From Pseudomonas palleroniana (GTDB lineage Bacteria > Pseudomonadota > Gammaproteobacteria > Pseudomonadales > Pseudomonadaceae), in the NCBI RefSeq assembly GCF_003031675.1, contig NZ_PYWX01000046.1:1-64000 (forward strand): a stretch of 64,000 bases of DNA, given 5' to 3'. The position numbers and the translations under genes were made by a program. Of this stretch, positions 17,794 through 26,392 are shown one piece after another. How positions within the stretch are numbered: position 1 is the stretch's first letter; each line of letters opens with the position of its first letter. The notes under the pieces are model-generated. The model searched no databases. It saw only the letters and a list, made by a program, of their open reading frames with translations, and was not told where the DNA came from.

Positions 17794-18612
17794 TCAGCCT
17801 CGGGCAAAGGCCACTGCCGCCTCAAATTGCGCCTGAGTCGGCCGCACGCCGGTATACAGCACGAACTGCTCCAGCGCCTGGATCGCGATCACTTCCAGCC
17901 CGGTGATCACCCGCTTGCCCTTGGCGCGTCCACGCACGATCAGCGGCGTTTCGGCGGGGATCGCTACCACATCGAACACAGTTTCCGCAGCATCCACGGC
18001 GTCAGTCGCAAAGGCCAACTGATCGGCCTCGGCGCCACCGGTCATACCGATCGGCGTCACATTGACCAGCATCTGCGGGCGCAAGTCACCCAGCTCGGCC
18101 TGCCACCCATACCCGAGGTTTTGCGCCAGCGCGCGGCCTGCCGCTTCGTTGCGCGCAACAATCACGCCATTGGCATAGCCACCGTCACGCAGGGCACTGG
18201 CTACGGCCTTGGCCATGCCGCCGCTGCCGCGTAAAGCAAAGGTCGAGTCCTTGGGCACGGCATGCTTTTTCAGCAGTTGTTCGATGGCGATATAGTCGGT
18301 GTTGTAGGCTTTGAGACGGCCGTCGGTGTTGACGATGGTGTTCAGGGAGTCGATGGCCTGCACCGAATCGTCCAGCTCATCCACCAGGGCGATCGCGGCC
18401 TCCTTGAACGGCATGGAAACACCGCAACCGCGAATGCCCAGCGCCCGGATACCACCTATCGCGCCGGGCAAATCCTGGCTGCTGAACGCTTTATAGTAGA
18501 AATTCAACCCCAACTGTTCATACAGGTGGTTGTGGAACCGCAGGCCAAAATTCCCGGGACGCGCCGACAATGACATACACAGTTGGGTGTCTTTGTTGGG
18601 GTGCATCTGCAT
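17794..18612 (-). CDS. Shikimate dehydrogenase-like protein (SdhL/AroE family)
   Basis: A 272-residue NAD(P)-dependent dehydrogenase. The N-terminal substrate domain has CMSLSARPGNFGLRFHNHLY and RGCGVSMPFKEAAI, where AroE has NVT.PFK; YNTDYIAIEQLL carries the catalytic region, and the dinucleotide fold has ALRGSGGMAKAVASAL instead of the usual GAGGA. These features fit the SdhL subgroup, which oxidises shikimate poorly and has an unclear role, rather than the housekeeping AroE. Start ATG 18612 has AAGGAG 7 nt upstream. Confidence 0.85.
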   Translation of the reverse strand: MQMHPNKDTQLCMSLSARPGNFGLRFHNHLYEQLGLNFYYKAFSSQDLPGAIGGIRALGIRGCGVSMPFKEAAIALVDELDDSVQAIDSLNTIVNTDGRLKAYNTDYIAIEQLLKKHAVPKDSTFALRGSGGMAKAVASALRDGGYANGVIVARNEAAGRALAQNLGYGWQAELGDLRPQMLVNVTPIGMTGGAEADQLAFATDAVDAAETVFDVVAIPAETPLIVRGRAKGKRVITGLEVIAIQALEQFVLYTGVRPTQAQFEAAVAFARG

Positions 18613-18774
18613 GGATAACTCCTTTGAGTAAGCAAATCGGTACAGACCTTACACAACCTTTACCTATCGGCCGTGCTGTTTTTCAGAAATACGTTGTCTT
18701 AAAAGTATCCCCGCGACAATCCTTGAGTCTATTGATTGCAGACCACAAGCGCAGGGGCTAACCGAGGAATGACC

Positions 18775-19122
18775 ATGATTCGTAAAATCCCCAAAATCGC
18801 CTTGCTTGTCGGCGCACTCGCTATGGCAGGCCAAGCCTCCGCCCACGGTGGTGGTTGGGGTGGCCCGGCCGTTCTGGGTGCTTTGGTCGGCGCCGCTGTA
18901 GTGGGTTCGGTGGTTGCCAGCCAATCCCAGCCGGTCTACGTGCAGCAGCCGGTTTATGTCCAGCCGCAACCGGTGTATGCCGCTCCGCCGCCGGTCTACT
19001 ACGCACCGCCACCACCGGTGTATGTGCAAGAACGGGTTTACTACCGCCCGGCGCCGGTCTACTACGGCCCTCCACGTGGCTACTACGGCCCGCCTCACGG
19101 TTATTACGGCCGCGGCTGGTAA
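18775..19122 (+). CDS. Exported Pro/Tyr/Val-rich repeat protein
   Basis: A 115-residue protein with a cleavable signal peptide (about residues 1-22, ending GQASA), a short Gly/Ala hydrophobic stretch (AVLGALVGAAVVGSVVAS), then low-complexity repeats of PVY(V/Y) with Pro and Gln (QPVYVQQPVYVQPQPVY) and a YYGPP tail ending YYGRGW. It probably lies in the periplasm or on the envelope; such Tyr/Pro-rich proteins are uncharacterised. The ATG at 18775 was chosen because GAGG is 7 nt upstream; the ATG at 18769 would leave only 1 nt. Confidence 0.8.
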   Translation: MIRKIPKIALLVGALAMAGQASAHGGGWGGPAVLGALVGAAVVGSVVASQSQPVYVQQPVYVQPQPVYAAPPPVYYAPPPPVYVQERVYYRPAPVYYGPPRGYYGPPHGYYGRGW

Positions 19123-19143
19123 CTTGAACAGGTTCGTCTAAAC

Positions 19144-19174
19144 AGGCCTCGCCCACACGCGGGGCCTTTTTTTG
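19144..19174 (+). terminator. Rho-independent terminator of the Tyr/Pro-rich protein gene
   Basis: The arms AGGCCTCGC and GCGGGGCCT are followed by TTTTTTT, 22 nt after the stop codon. Confidence 0.85.
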
Positions 19175-19354
19175 CCTTTGAAGTCTGGATTTATCTTGCC
19201 AAGGTCGCAGTGAGGACAATGCTCGGGGGCTCAATCCCACATCATGAGGGTTGAATGTCTTCTTGCTCGATCAAGGTCCGCCCTGTCATGTTTACGTCAC
19301 GAAACGGACTCACTATCGACCTGTCCAGCCAAGAACAATTAAGGACGACTGACC

Positions 19355-19549
19355 ATGCCCACACAAAACCCGCACCATACCGCCGGCCTCTGCACCTCCA
19401 GCAAGGTCTACAGCGCACTGACCGAACTCAAGCACCTGGAAGGCCACCGCACGGCCAAATTCCTGGCGTTGCTGGCGGAAAACCTGGTGCGCAAGGGCCT
19501 GCTCAATGAGCAGGAAGTGGTGCTCATGCTGGACCATGTGGTGGATTGA
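19355..19549 (+). CDS. Small hypothetical protein (64 aa)
   Basis: Starts MPTQNPHHTAGLCTSSKVYS, with AAGGA 10 nt before the ATG. The C-terminal half is an amphipathic helix rich in Leu and Glu (KFLALLAENLVRKGLLNEQE). It has no signal peptide or membrane segment. Its codon use is like that of neighbouring genes, which supports it as real. Function is unknown. Confidence 0.65.
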   Translation: MPTQNPHHTAGLCTSSKVYSALTELKHLEGHRTAKFLALLAENLVRKGLLNEQEVVLMLDHVVD

Positions 19550-19640
19550 CGCCTGGCGTTGATGTCGACTATCGAGCCAGGTGATTTTTGCTGAGCACCC
19601 AGCCATCGTAAGGTGACCTCCATAGCGATTGGAGGTACTT

Positions 19641-19823
19641 ATGCCCACTGTTCAAATCATGTCCGTCATTGGTAGCGCCGTTCCCACCCCACTCCGGGAG
19701 CTGGGCCTGCTCGCCTGCTGGTACGTAGTCAGCGATGGCGAGCCCATCAGCGGCCCGCTCATGTCGTTATCCGATGCGCAAAAACAGCTGCAATGCGCAT
19801 CCAATTTCAGGCTCAACGCCTGA
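19641..19823 (+). CDS. Small hypothetical protein (60 aa)
   Basis: The ATG at 19641 is preceded by a strong GGAGG. The product includes CWYVVSDGEPISGPLMSLSD, suggesting a short beta-rich fold resembling small DUF proteins in which a displayed or requested field is followed by a helix. It has no signal peptide. It ends 4 nt before the convergent PerM-type gene. Function is unknown. Confidence 0.65.
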   Translation: MPTVQIMSVIGSAVPTPLRELGLLACWYVVSDGEPISGPLMSLSDAQKQLQCASNFRLNA

Positions 19824-19826
19824 AAC

Positions 19827-20894
19827 CTACGGCAACGGCAGCTTGACCCGAGGTTTGGTTTCTACAAACAGTGCCCAACTGGACATGAACAACGCCGCCA
19901 CCAACGGGCCGATCACAAACCCGTTCAGGCCGAATACCGACAGGCCGCCCAGGGTCGAGATCAGGATCAGGTAGTCAGGCATTTTCGTGTCCTTGCCCAC
20001 CAGCACCGGGCGCAGCACGTTGTCCACCATGCCGATGACCAGAACGCCGAACGCAGTCAGCACCACGCCCTGCCAGATCGAACCGCTCAACAGAAAGTAA
20101 GCGGCCACCGGGCCCCATACAATCCCCGCGCCCACCGCCGGTAGCAGGGAAAGAAACGCCATCAAGACCGCCCACAGCAACGCGCTGGGAATGTCCAGGA
20201 ACCAGAAGATCAAACCGCCCAGTGCGCCTTGGGTCACGGCTACCAGTACGTTGCCCTTGACGGTGGCGCGCACCACCCGATTGAACTTGAGTTGCAGGCG
20301 ACGCTTCTGGGGCTCCGCCAGGGGCACTGCCGTGCGGACTTTACGCACCAGTTCCGGGCCGTCGCGCAGCAGGAAAAACAGCAGATACAGCATGATGAAA
20401 AAGCTCACCAGGAAATCAAATGTCCCCTGACCAAAACTGAACGCCTGGGAGGCAAAAAACTGGCTGCCCTGCATCGCGCTCTTGACGATTTTCTCGCGCA
20501 AGCCTTCCAGGTTGCCCATGCCGAACCGGTCCAGCAGGTGCTGGAAATACGGCGGCAGTACGTTCTTGAACTGCTCGATATACCCGGCGACGTCCAGCTT
20601 GCCGCTTTCGACGTTTTTGTAGAGCGTCGCCCCTTCCTGCACCAGCAATACGCTGGTGATGATGACCGGCAAAATGGCGATCACCAGGCACACCGCCAAG
20701 GTGGTCAGGGAGGTCAGGTTGCGGTTCCAGCCAAAGCGTTGCTGCAGGCGGCGCTGCATCGGGGCGAAGATGATGCCGAGGATGACCGCCCAGAACACCG
20801 CGCCGTAAAACGGCAGCAATATCCAGATAAAGGCGACGGTCACCAGGGCCAGCAACAACAACAGGGTTTTGAATTGCAGGTTGGTTGAGTTCAT
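19827..20894 (-). CDS. AI-2E/PerM family transporter
   Basis: A 355-residue inner-membrane protein with about seven hydrophobic segments and a soluble central part (residues 90-150). The C-terminal motif VIGMVDNVLRPVLVGKDTKM followed by LGGLSVFGLNGFVIGPLVAA is characteristic of the AI-2E (formerly UPF0118, PerM) family. Despite the name, members transport different things, including Na+ or Li+ against H+ and, for TqsA, autoinducer-2. No substrate can be assigned. Confidence 0.9.
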   Translation of the reverse strand: MNSTNLQFKTLLLLLALVTVAFIWILLPFYGAVFWAVILGIIFAPMQRRLQQRFGWNRNLTSLTTLAVCLVIAILPVIITSVLLVQEGATLYKNVESGKLDVAGYIEQFKNVLPPYFQHLLDRFGMGNLEGLREKIVKSAMQGSQFFASQAFSFGQGTFDFLVSFFIMLYLLFFLLRDGPELVRKVRTAVPLAEPQKRRLQLKFNRVVRATVKGNVLVAVTQGALGGLIFWFLDIPSALLWAVLMAFLSLLPAVGAGIVWGPVAAYFLLSGSIWQGVVLTAFGVLVIGMVDNVLRPVLVGKDTKMPDYLILISTLGGLSVFGLNGFVIGPLVAALFMSSWALFVETKPRVKLPLP

Positions 20895-20975
20895 GTCCGG
20901 TCCATGTCAAAAAAGCAGTAGGCCTTCATCGGCCCTTTTGCTTAGTCCGCAGGCGAACCCGGGAGTGCCATCCCG

Positions 20976-21518
20976 TCACTCGATAGCCTTGGCCTCACGC
21001 AAAAGCGCCTGGATCACTTGTTCCTGGGCCTCATAATCACCTTCGCCAAAGTGGCTATAGCGCACCTTCCCCTTGGCATCGATCAGGTAATGGGCCGGCC
21101 AGAACTGGTTATCGAAACTGCGCCAGATTGCATAGTTGTTATCCAAGGCTACCGGGTAGGTGATGCCCAGCTTGCGCACCTGGTCCCTGACGTTGCCGCT
21201 GACCTGTTCATAGGCATATTCCGGAGTGTGTACGCCAACGACCACCAAGCCATCGGGTTCGTAGCGTTTCGCCCACTCTTTTACGTACGGCAGCGCGCGC
21301 CGGCAGTTGATGCAGTCGTAAGTCCAGAAATCCACCAGCACGACTTTGCCCTTGAGCGCCTGCAGATCGAGCGGTGGGGAGTTGAGCCATTCGGCCGCCC
21401 CCGCCAGCGATGGCATGGCGCCCGGTGGGTCAGCGGGAGTTTCACGGCTGGCCATCACGCTGGAAATCAGCGCAAGCGTCAGCAGCAGGCCGGCGAGCAG
21501 AAAGGTGATAGGTCGCAT
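20976..21518 (-). CDS. Periplasmic thioredoxin-like protein (TlpA/DipZ-type redoxin)
   Basis: A 180-residue protein with an N-terminal signal anchor (RPITFLLAGLLLTLALIS) and a thioredoxin fold. The redox motif is FWTYDCINCRRALPYVKEWA, a CINC form of CxxC. The WTYDCINC context is typical of the C-terminal domain of DipZ-like proteins, but the CcdA-type membrane domain is absent here. Also seen: the Pro-containing FWPAHYLIDAKGKVRY. Probably a periplasmic disulfide reductase or peroxide-linked redoxin. Start 21518 is preferred because AGGT lies 8 nt upstream; 21524 is possible. Confidence 0.82.
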   Translation of the reverse strand: MRPITFLLAGLLLTLALISSVMASRETPADPPGAMPSLAGAAEWLNSPPLDLQALKGKVVLVDFWTYDCINCRRALPYVKEWAKRYEPDGLVVVGVHTPEYAYEQVSGNVRDQVRKLGITYPVALDNNYAIWRSFDNQFWPAHYLIDAKGKVRYSHFGEGDYEAQEQVIQALLREAKAIE

Positions 21519-21690
21519 GATCATTACCTGTTGGGTATTCAGAGCCTCCATTGGAACGCCCTGGAGTATCGCGCCTGTGTCGAACCCCCACTGCCGATAC
21601 ACAGCGATACAAAATCAGCAAAGGGCGACCTGGATCAATAAACCCCGGCCCCGGATCCTTTACCTTCGCGACCTTTTGCGACTTGAGCCC

Positions 21691-23010
21691 ATGCCCCCTG
21701 TGATCGCCCCCGAACTGCTCGCCCCCGCCGGCACCCTGAAAAACATGCGTTATGCCTTCGCCTACGGTGCCGATGCGGTCTACGCCGGCCAGCCGCGCTA
21801 CAGCCTGCGGGTGCGCAACAACGAGTTCGACCACGCCAACCTGGCGCTGGGCATTCAGGAAGCGCATGTGCTGGGCAAACGCTTCTACGTCGTGGTCAAC
21901 ATCGCGCCCCACAACGCCAAGCTGAAAACCTTCCTCAAAGACCTCGCACCAGTGATCGCCATGGGCCCGGATGCGCTGATCATGTCCGACCCAGGCTTGA
22001 TCATGCTGGTGCGCCGCCATTTCCCGTCGATGCCGATTCATCTGTCGGTGCAGGCCAATACGGTGAACTGGGCCAGCGTCGAATTCTGGCAACAACAAGG
22101 CATCTGCCGCGTGATTCTGTCGCGGGAGTTGTCTCTGGAAGAGATCGGCGAGATCCGCCAGCAAGTGCCGGCCATGGAGCTGGAAGTGTTTGTGCACGGC
22201 GCCTTGTGCATGGCCTATTCCGGGCGCTGCCTGCTCTCGGGCTACATGAACAAGCGCGATGCCAACCAGGGCACCTGCACCAACGCCTGCCGCTGGAAGT
22301 ACCAGGCCACCCCGGCGATGGAAAACGCCACGGGCGAGATCGTCCAGCAGTATCAGCCGGAGCCGACCCTGGGGATTGGCGCGCCGACCGACCAGGTCTT
22401 CCTGCTGCAAGAGGCCAACCGCCCCGATGAGCAGATGCCCGCCTTCGAGGACGAGCACGGCACGTACATCATGAACGCCAAGGACCTGCGCGCCGTGCAG
22501 CATGTGGAGCGCCTGACGCAGATGGGCGTGCACTCGCTGAAGATCGAAGGCCGCACCAAGTCCCACTTCTACTGCGCACGCACCACCCAGGTGTATCGCC
22601 AGGCCATCGATGATGCGGTGGCCGGGCGCGCCTTCGACCGCAACCTGATGACCGACCTCGAATCCTTGGCCCAGCGCGGTTACACCGAAGGCTTCCTGCG
22701 CCGCCATGTGCATGACGAATACCAGAACTACCAGAACGGCAGTTCAGTATCCGAACGCCAGCAGTTTGTCGGCGAACTGACCGGCGAGCGCCGTAGCGGC
22801 TGGGCCGAGGTCAAGGTCAAGAATCGCTTTGCCGTGGGCGATCACCTGGAGTTGATGACCCCCGCCGGCAACTTCCACTTTGACCTGAGCACTTTGCACA
22901 ATGCCAAAGGCGAAGCCCTTGAGGTGGCGCCGGGCGACGGGCACACGGTGTATGTGCCACTGCCGGCCGACATGGACGTGCGCTTTGGCTTGTTGATGCG
23001 CGATCTCTAG
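21691..23010 (+). CDS. trhP: tRNA hydroxylation protein TrhP (YegQ, U32 peptidase family)
   Basis: A 439-residue cytoplasmic protein, almost colinear with E. coli YegQ: PAGTLKNMRYAFAYGADAVY, HLSVQANTVNWASVEFWQQQ, FVHGALCMAYSGRCLLSGYM, and the cysteine cluster NQGTCTNACRWKY that binds an Fe-S cluster. TrhP helps hydroxylate uridine 34 of certain tRNAs using prephenate. The ATG at 21691 fits the family N terminus; the frame is open upstream without support. It overlaps the convergent chemoreceptor gene by 4 bases. Confidence 0.94.
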   Translation: MPPVIAPELLAPAGTLKNMRYAFAYGADAVYAGQPRYSLRVRNNEFDHANLALGIQEAHVLGKRFYVVVNIAPHNAKLKTFLKDLAPVIAMGPDALIMSDPGLIMLVRRHFPSMPIHLSVQANTVNWASVEFWQQQGICRVILSRELSLEEIGEIRQQVPAMELEVFVHGALCMAYSGRCLLSGYMNKRDANQGTCTNACRWKYQATPAMENATGEIVQQYQPEPTLGIGAPTDQVFLLQEANRPDEQMPAFEDEHGTYIMNAKDLRAVQHVERLTQMGVHSLKIEGRTKSHFYCARTTQVYRQAIDDAVAGRAFDRNLMTDLESLAQRGYTEGFLRRHVHDEYQNYQNGSSVSERQQFVGELTGERRSGWAEVKVKNRFAVGDHLELMTPAGNFHFDLSTLHNAKGEALEVAPGDGHTVYVPLPADMDVRFGLLMRDL

Positions 23011-24686
23011 ATCCTGAACTGCCCCACCAATTGCCCCAGGCGTTGCCCCAGGTCCGCCAGACTGCGCGAAGTCTGGGCGCCCTGCTGGGTTTCATCGGCC
23101 ACAGTGTCCACCGCCACGGCAATCTGATGCACGCTGCGGTTGATTTCCTCGGCCACGGCGGTCTGCTCCTCGGCGGCGCTGGCGATCTGGGCGTTCATCG
23201 AATTGATGGTGCCGATCAGTTGCGCCATGGTGTCCAGTGAGGCTCCGGCTTCGTTGGCCTGGGCCGAGGTGCCGTCACCCGCGTCGCTGGACCGGCGCAT
23301 GGCGTCCACGGCGGCGACGGTGCCTTTTTGCAGGCGGTCGATCATGCCCTGGATTTCCTGAGTGCTGGTCTGGGTGCGGCTGGCCAGGGCACGCACTTCG
23401 TCGGCCACCACCGCAAACCCTCGCCCGGCCTCCCCGGCCCGCGCGGCTTCGATCGCCGCGTTGAGGGCCAGCAGGTTGGTTTGTTCGGCAATCGAGCGGA
23501 TCACACTCAGCACACTGACAATCGACGACACATCCTGCTGCAGGCTGTCGAGGGACACGCCACTGCTGCGGATATCGTTCACCAGCGCGTGGATCTGCGC
23601 GATGCTGCCGTCGACCACACGCTTGGCCGCGTGCCCTTCGGCATCGGTCTGTTGCGCAGCGACGGCAGCCCCCTGGGCACTGCGCGCAACTTCCTGGGCC
23701 GCAGAGGACATCTGGTTAATGGCAGTGGCGACCTGATCGGTCTCGTGGCGTTGGCGCTCCATGGCCTGTTCGGAGCGCTGGGCTTGATCGGACACCTGGC
23801 TGACCAGGCCGGTCAGTTGGCTGGTCATCTCGGTGATCTGGCGCACCAGGCTGTGGATTTTGTCGACAAAACGATTGAACGCGACGGCAAGATCGCCCAA
23901 CTCATCCTGGCTGGTGATCGCCAGGCGGCGGGTCAAATCGCCTTCGCCGGCGGCGATGTCGTCCAGGTTGGCTTTCATCAGGCCCAGCGGACGCAGGATG
24001 GTATTGGCCACTATCATGCCCACGGCGGCAATCACCAGCAGCACCACCACGGCCACACCGAGGATGCTCAGCAACACGCCCTCCATGCGTTTCTCGACCT
24101 TGGCCTCGACCACTGCCACTTGGGCTTCAATGCCATCGAGGTTGACCGAGGTACCAATCACCATGTCCCACTTCGGCAAGTACTCGGTATAGCCGAGCTT
24201 AGGCACCAACTCGGTCTGGCCGGGCTGGGTCGAGCTGTATTGCAGGTAGTGGGTGCCGTCCTTGCCGACCTTGACCAGGTCGCGGTTGACGTAGACGCCG
24301 TTGGGGTCGCGGTTGTCCTTGAAGCTCTTGCCTACGCCATCGGGGCTGTTGCCCTTGAACAGGCGGATGGTCTCGGAGTCGTAGCCGAAGAAGTAGCCAT
24401 CCTTGCCGTAGCTGGTACTGGACAGCAGCTTGACCACCTCGGCCCGCGCCGCCGTGTCGCCGGGGGCGGCCGCGTCGTAGAGCGGCTTGATGGTGGTCAT
24501 GGCCACTTCCACGTAACTGCGCAGCGTCGTCTTGGCGTCGTTGAGCAGGCGCTGGCGGGTTTCGTCCACCTCGTTGCGCGCCTGCCCCTGCAGGATCCAC
24601 ACCGTGGTCAGGCTGATGACCACGGCAAACAGCAATACCGGCACGACGGCCAGGGCCAGGACTTTGGCCTTTAAACTCAGACGCAT
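23007..24686 (-). CDS. Methyl-accepting chemotaxis protein with single Cache domain
   Basis: A 559-residue chemoreceptor. TM1 is at about residues 10-33, followed by a periplasmic sCache_2-type sensor (about 35-185, with SYGKDGYFFGYDSETIRLFK and LPKWDMVIGTSVNLDGIEAQ), TM2 at about 203-228, a HAMP domain with DDIAAGEGDLTRRL, and a cytoplasmic signalling hairpin whose tip is EQTNLLALNAAIEAARAGEA. Similar sCache_2 receptors sense small organic acids; the ligand here is unknown. No C-terminal CheR tether is visible. Confidence 0.93.
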   Translation of the reverse strand: MRLSLKAKVLALAVVPVLLFAVVISLTTVWILQGQARNEVDETRQRLLNDAKTTLRSYVEVAMTTIKPLYDAAAPGDTAARAEVVKLLSSTSYGKDGYFFGYDSETIRLFKGNSPDGVGKSFKDNRDPNGVYVNRDLVKVGKDGTHYLQYSSTQPGQTELVPKLGYTEYLPKWDMVIGTSVNLDGIEAQVAVVEAKVEKRMEGVLLSILGVAVVVLLVIAAVGMIVANTILRPLGLMKANLDDIAAGEGDLTRRLAITSQDELGDLAVAFNRFVDKIHSLVRQITEMTSQLTGLVSQVSDQAQRSEQAMERQRHETDQVATAINQMSSAAQEVARSAQGAAVAAQQTDAEGHAAKRVVDGSIAQIHALVNDIRSSGVSLDSLQQDVSSIVSVLSVIRSIAEQTNLLALNAAIEAARAGEAGRGFAVVADEVRALASRTQTSTQEIQGMIDRLQKGTVAAVDAMRRSSDAGDGTSAQANEAGASLDTMAQLIGTINSMNAQIASAAEEQTAVAEEINRSVHQIAVAVDTVADETQQGAQTSRSLADLGQRLGQLVGQFRI

Positions 24687-24758
24687 GGCTTTTCTCTCTT
24701 ATTCGTGGCGACTTGAGAAGTTAACGGCCAATTGTCCGATTTCTGTAGGACAACCCTG

Positions 24759-26081
24759 TCAGAGGGTCATCGCGGCAATCCAGCCAAACGCCAACAATGG
24801 AATATTGTAGTGCAGGAACGTGGGCACCACGGTGTCCCAGATATGGTGATGCTGGCCGTCAATGTTCAGGCCGGAGGTCGGGCCGAGGGTGGAGTCCGAC
24901 GCCGGCGACCCGGCATCGCCCAAGGCCCCCGCCGTACCGACGATGCACACGATAGCCAACGGGCTGAAGCCCAGTTGCACGCACAGCGGCACGAAAATCG
25001 CGGCGAGGATCGGCACCGTGGAGAACGACGAACCGATCCCCATGGTCACCAGCAGGCCCACCAGCAACATCAGCAACGCGCCCACACCCCGGCTATGGCC
25101 GATGAACGCCGCCGACGCTTCCACCAGCGAGCGCACGTCGCCGGTGGCCTTGAGCACTTCGGCAAAACCCGACGAAGCGATCATGATGAAGCCAATCATC
25201 GCCATCATCTTCATGCCTTCGGTGAACAGGTCGTCGGTCTCGCGCCAGCGCACGATGCCGGACACCGAGAAGATCAGGAACCCGGCCAGGGCGCCGATGA
25301 TCATCGAGTCCAGCCACAATTGGATGATGAATGCCGCAGCGATCGCCAGCCCGGCCACCAGCAGGGTCAACGGGTTGTATTGCACCGCCACTTGCTCGAC
25401 CCGCTCGATTTTCTCCAGGTCATACACACGCTTTTTGCGGTAGCTGATGAACACCGCCACCAACAGGCCGACCACCATGCCCAGCGCCGGCAAGCCCATG
25501 GCGTGGGTAACGTTGACCTGACTGATGTCTACGCCGCTCTTGGCGACGTTGGCCAGCAGGATCTGGTTGAGGAAGATGTTGCCGAAGCCTACCGGCAGGA
25601 ACATGTAGGGCGTGATCAGGCCGAAAGTCATCACGCAGGCGATCAGGCGGCGGTCCAGTTGCAATTTGGTCAGTACGTACAACAGCGGCGGGACCAACAG
25701 CGGGATAAAGGCAATATGAATGGGCAGGATATTCTGCGAGGCAATCGCGACGCTCCACAGCAGGCCGATCAACAACCATTTGACGTGATTGCCGCCCGTC
25801 GCTTCCTGGCGATCCACCAGCAGCAACGCTTTGTCCGCCAGGGCGTGGGCCAGACCAGATTTGGCAATCGCCACAGCGAAAGCGCCGAGTAAAGCGTAAG
25901 ACAAAGCCACGGTTGCACCACCGCCCAAACCACCGTTAAACGCTTTGAGCGTGGCTTCGATACCCAGGCCACCGGTCAAGCCGCCCACCAGCGCACCGAC
26001 AATAATGGCGATGACCACATGCACGCGGGACAGGCTGAGCACCAGCATGGTGCCGACCGCGGCGATTACTGCGTTAATCAT
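24759..26081 (-). CDS. Na+/H+ antiporter family protein
   Basis: A 440-residue protein with about 11-12 hydrophobic segments in the ion-transporter superfamily. The N terminus MINAVIAAVGTMLVLSLSRV, the central ITPYMFLPVGFGNIFLNQIL and the C-terminal GTAGALGDAGSPASDSTLGP are typical of the Na+/H+ antiporter family related to Bacillus YuiF/HmR and NhaC types. The ATG at 26081 was chosen; the frame continues to 26228 without a ribosome site. It might exchange sodium or an organic acid; biochemistry for close homologues is thin. Confidence 0.8.
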   Translation of the reverse strand: MINAVIAAVGTMLVLSLSRVHVVIAIIVGALVGGLTGGLGIEATLKAFNGGLGGGATVALSYALLGAFAVAIAKSGLAHALADKALLLVDRQEATGGNHVKWLLIGLLWSVAIASQNILPIHIAFIPLLVPPLLYVLTKLQLDRRLIACVMTFGLITPYMFLPVGFGNIFLNQILLANVAKSGVDISQVNVTHAMGLPALGMVVGLLVAVFISYRKKRVYDLEKIERVEQVAVQYNPLTLLVAGLAIAAAFIIQLWLDSMIIGALAGFLIFSVSGIVRWRETDDLFTEGMKMMAMIGFIMIASSGFAEVLKATGDVRSLVEASAAFIGHSRGVGALLMLLVGLLVTMGIGSSFSTVPILAAIFVPLCVQLGFSPLAIVCIVGTAGALGDAGSPASDSTLGPTSGLNIDGQHHHIWDTVVPTFLHYNIPLLAFGWIAAMTL

Positions 26082-26232
26082 GGTTACCTCAAGACAGAAA
26101 ACAAAAGAACAGGCATACGTCGCCCAGGCGGCCATGGAACAGGGTGGCCGGCGTGCAGGCTGAGGAGGTCTTATTAGAGGGCGGGCACTTTGCAGCAGGT
26201 GGGCGGGCATGTCAAAAAACCCGGGCAAGTCC

Positions 26233-26308
26233 TAATGCCAGTCAGTTAAAAGAACCTGCCGCGACCAAACGCTGTGTTCTACATCCACCATTTAACTGAC
26301 TGGCGTTA
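26233..26308. mobile_element. Possible MITE: 76-bp palindromic element with 18-bp terminal inverted repeats
   Basis: Left end TAATGCCAGTCAGTTAAA (26233-26250) and right end TTTAACTGACTGGCGTTA (26291-26308) are inverted copies with one mismatch, separated by 40 bases. The gap between the antiporter and the chemoreceptor (26082-26392) otherwise holds nothing recognisable. The ends resemble transposon termini I recall from Pseudomonas, but no clean target duplication is visible (GGCAAGTCC against CGGCAAGCC). A regulatory stem-loop is the alternative. Confidence 0.45.
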
Positions 26309-26392
26309 CGGCAAGCCTGGGCCCCGCAAATAAAGAAATCAGGCGTGCCGCCGATAACGGGTCTCTATGTGTTTTCAGGTAAGGATGTCCCG

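Noticed and set aside
23328..24674. 448-codon plus-strand open frame
   Set aside because: Antisense to the sCache chemoreceptor, whose domains are unambiguous.
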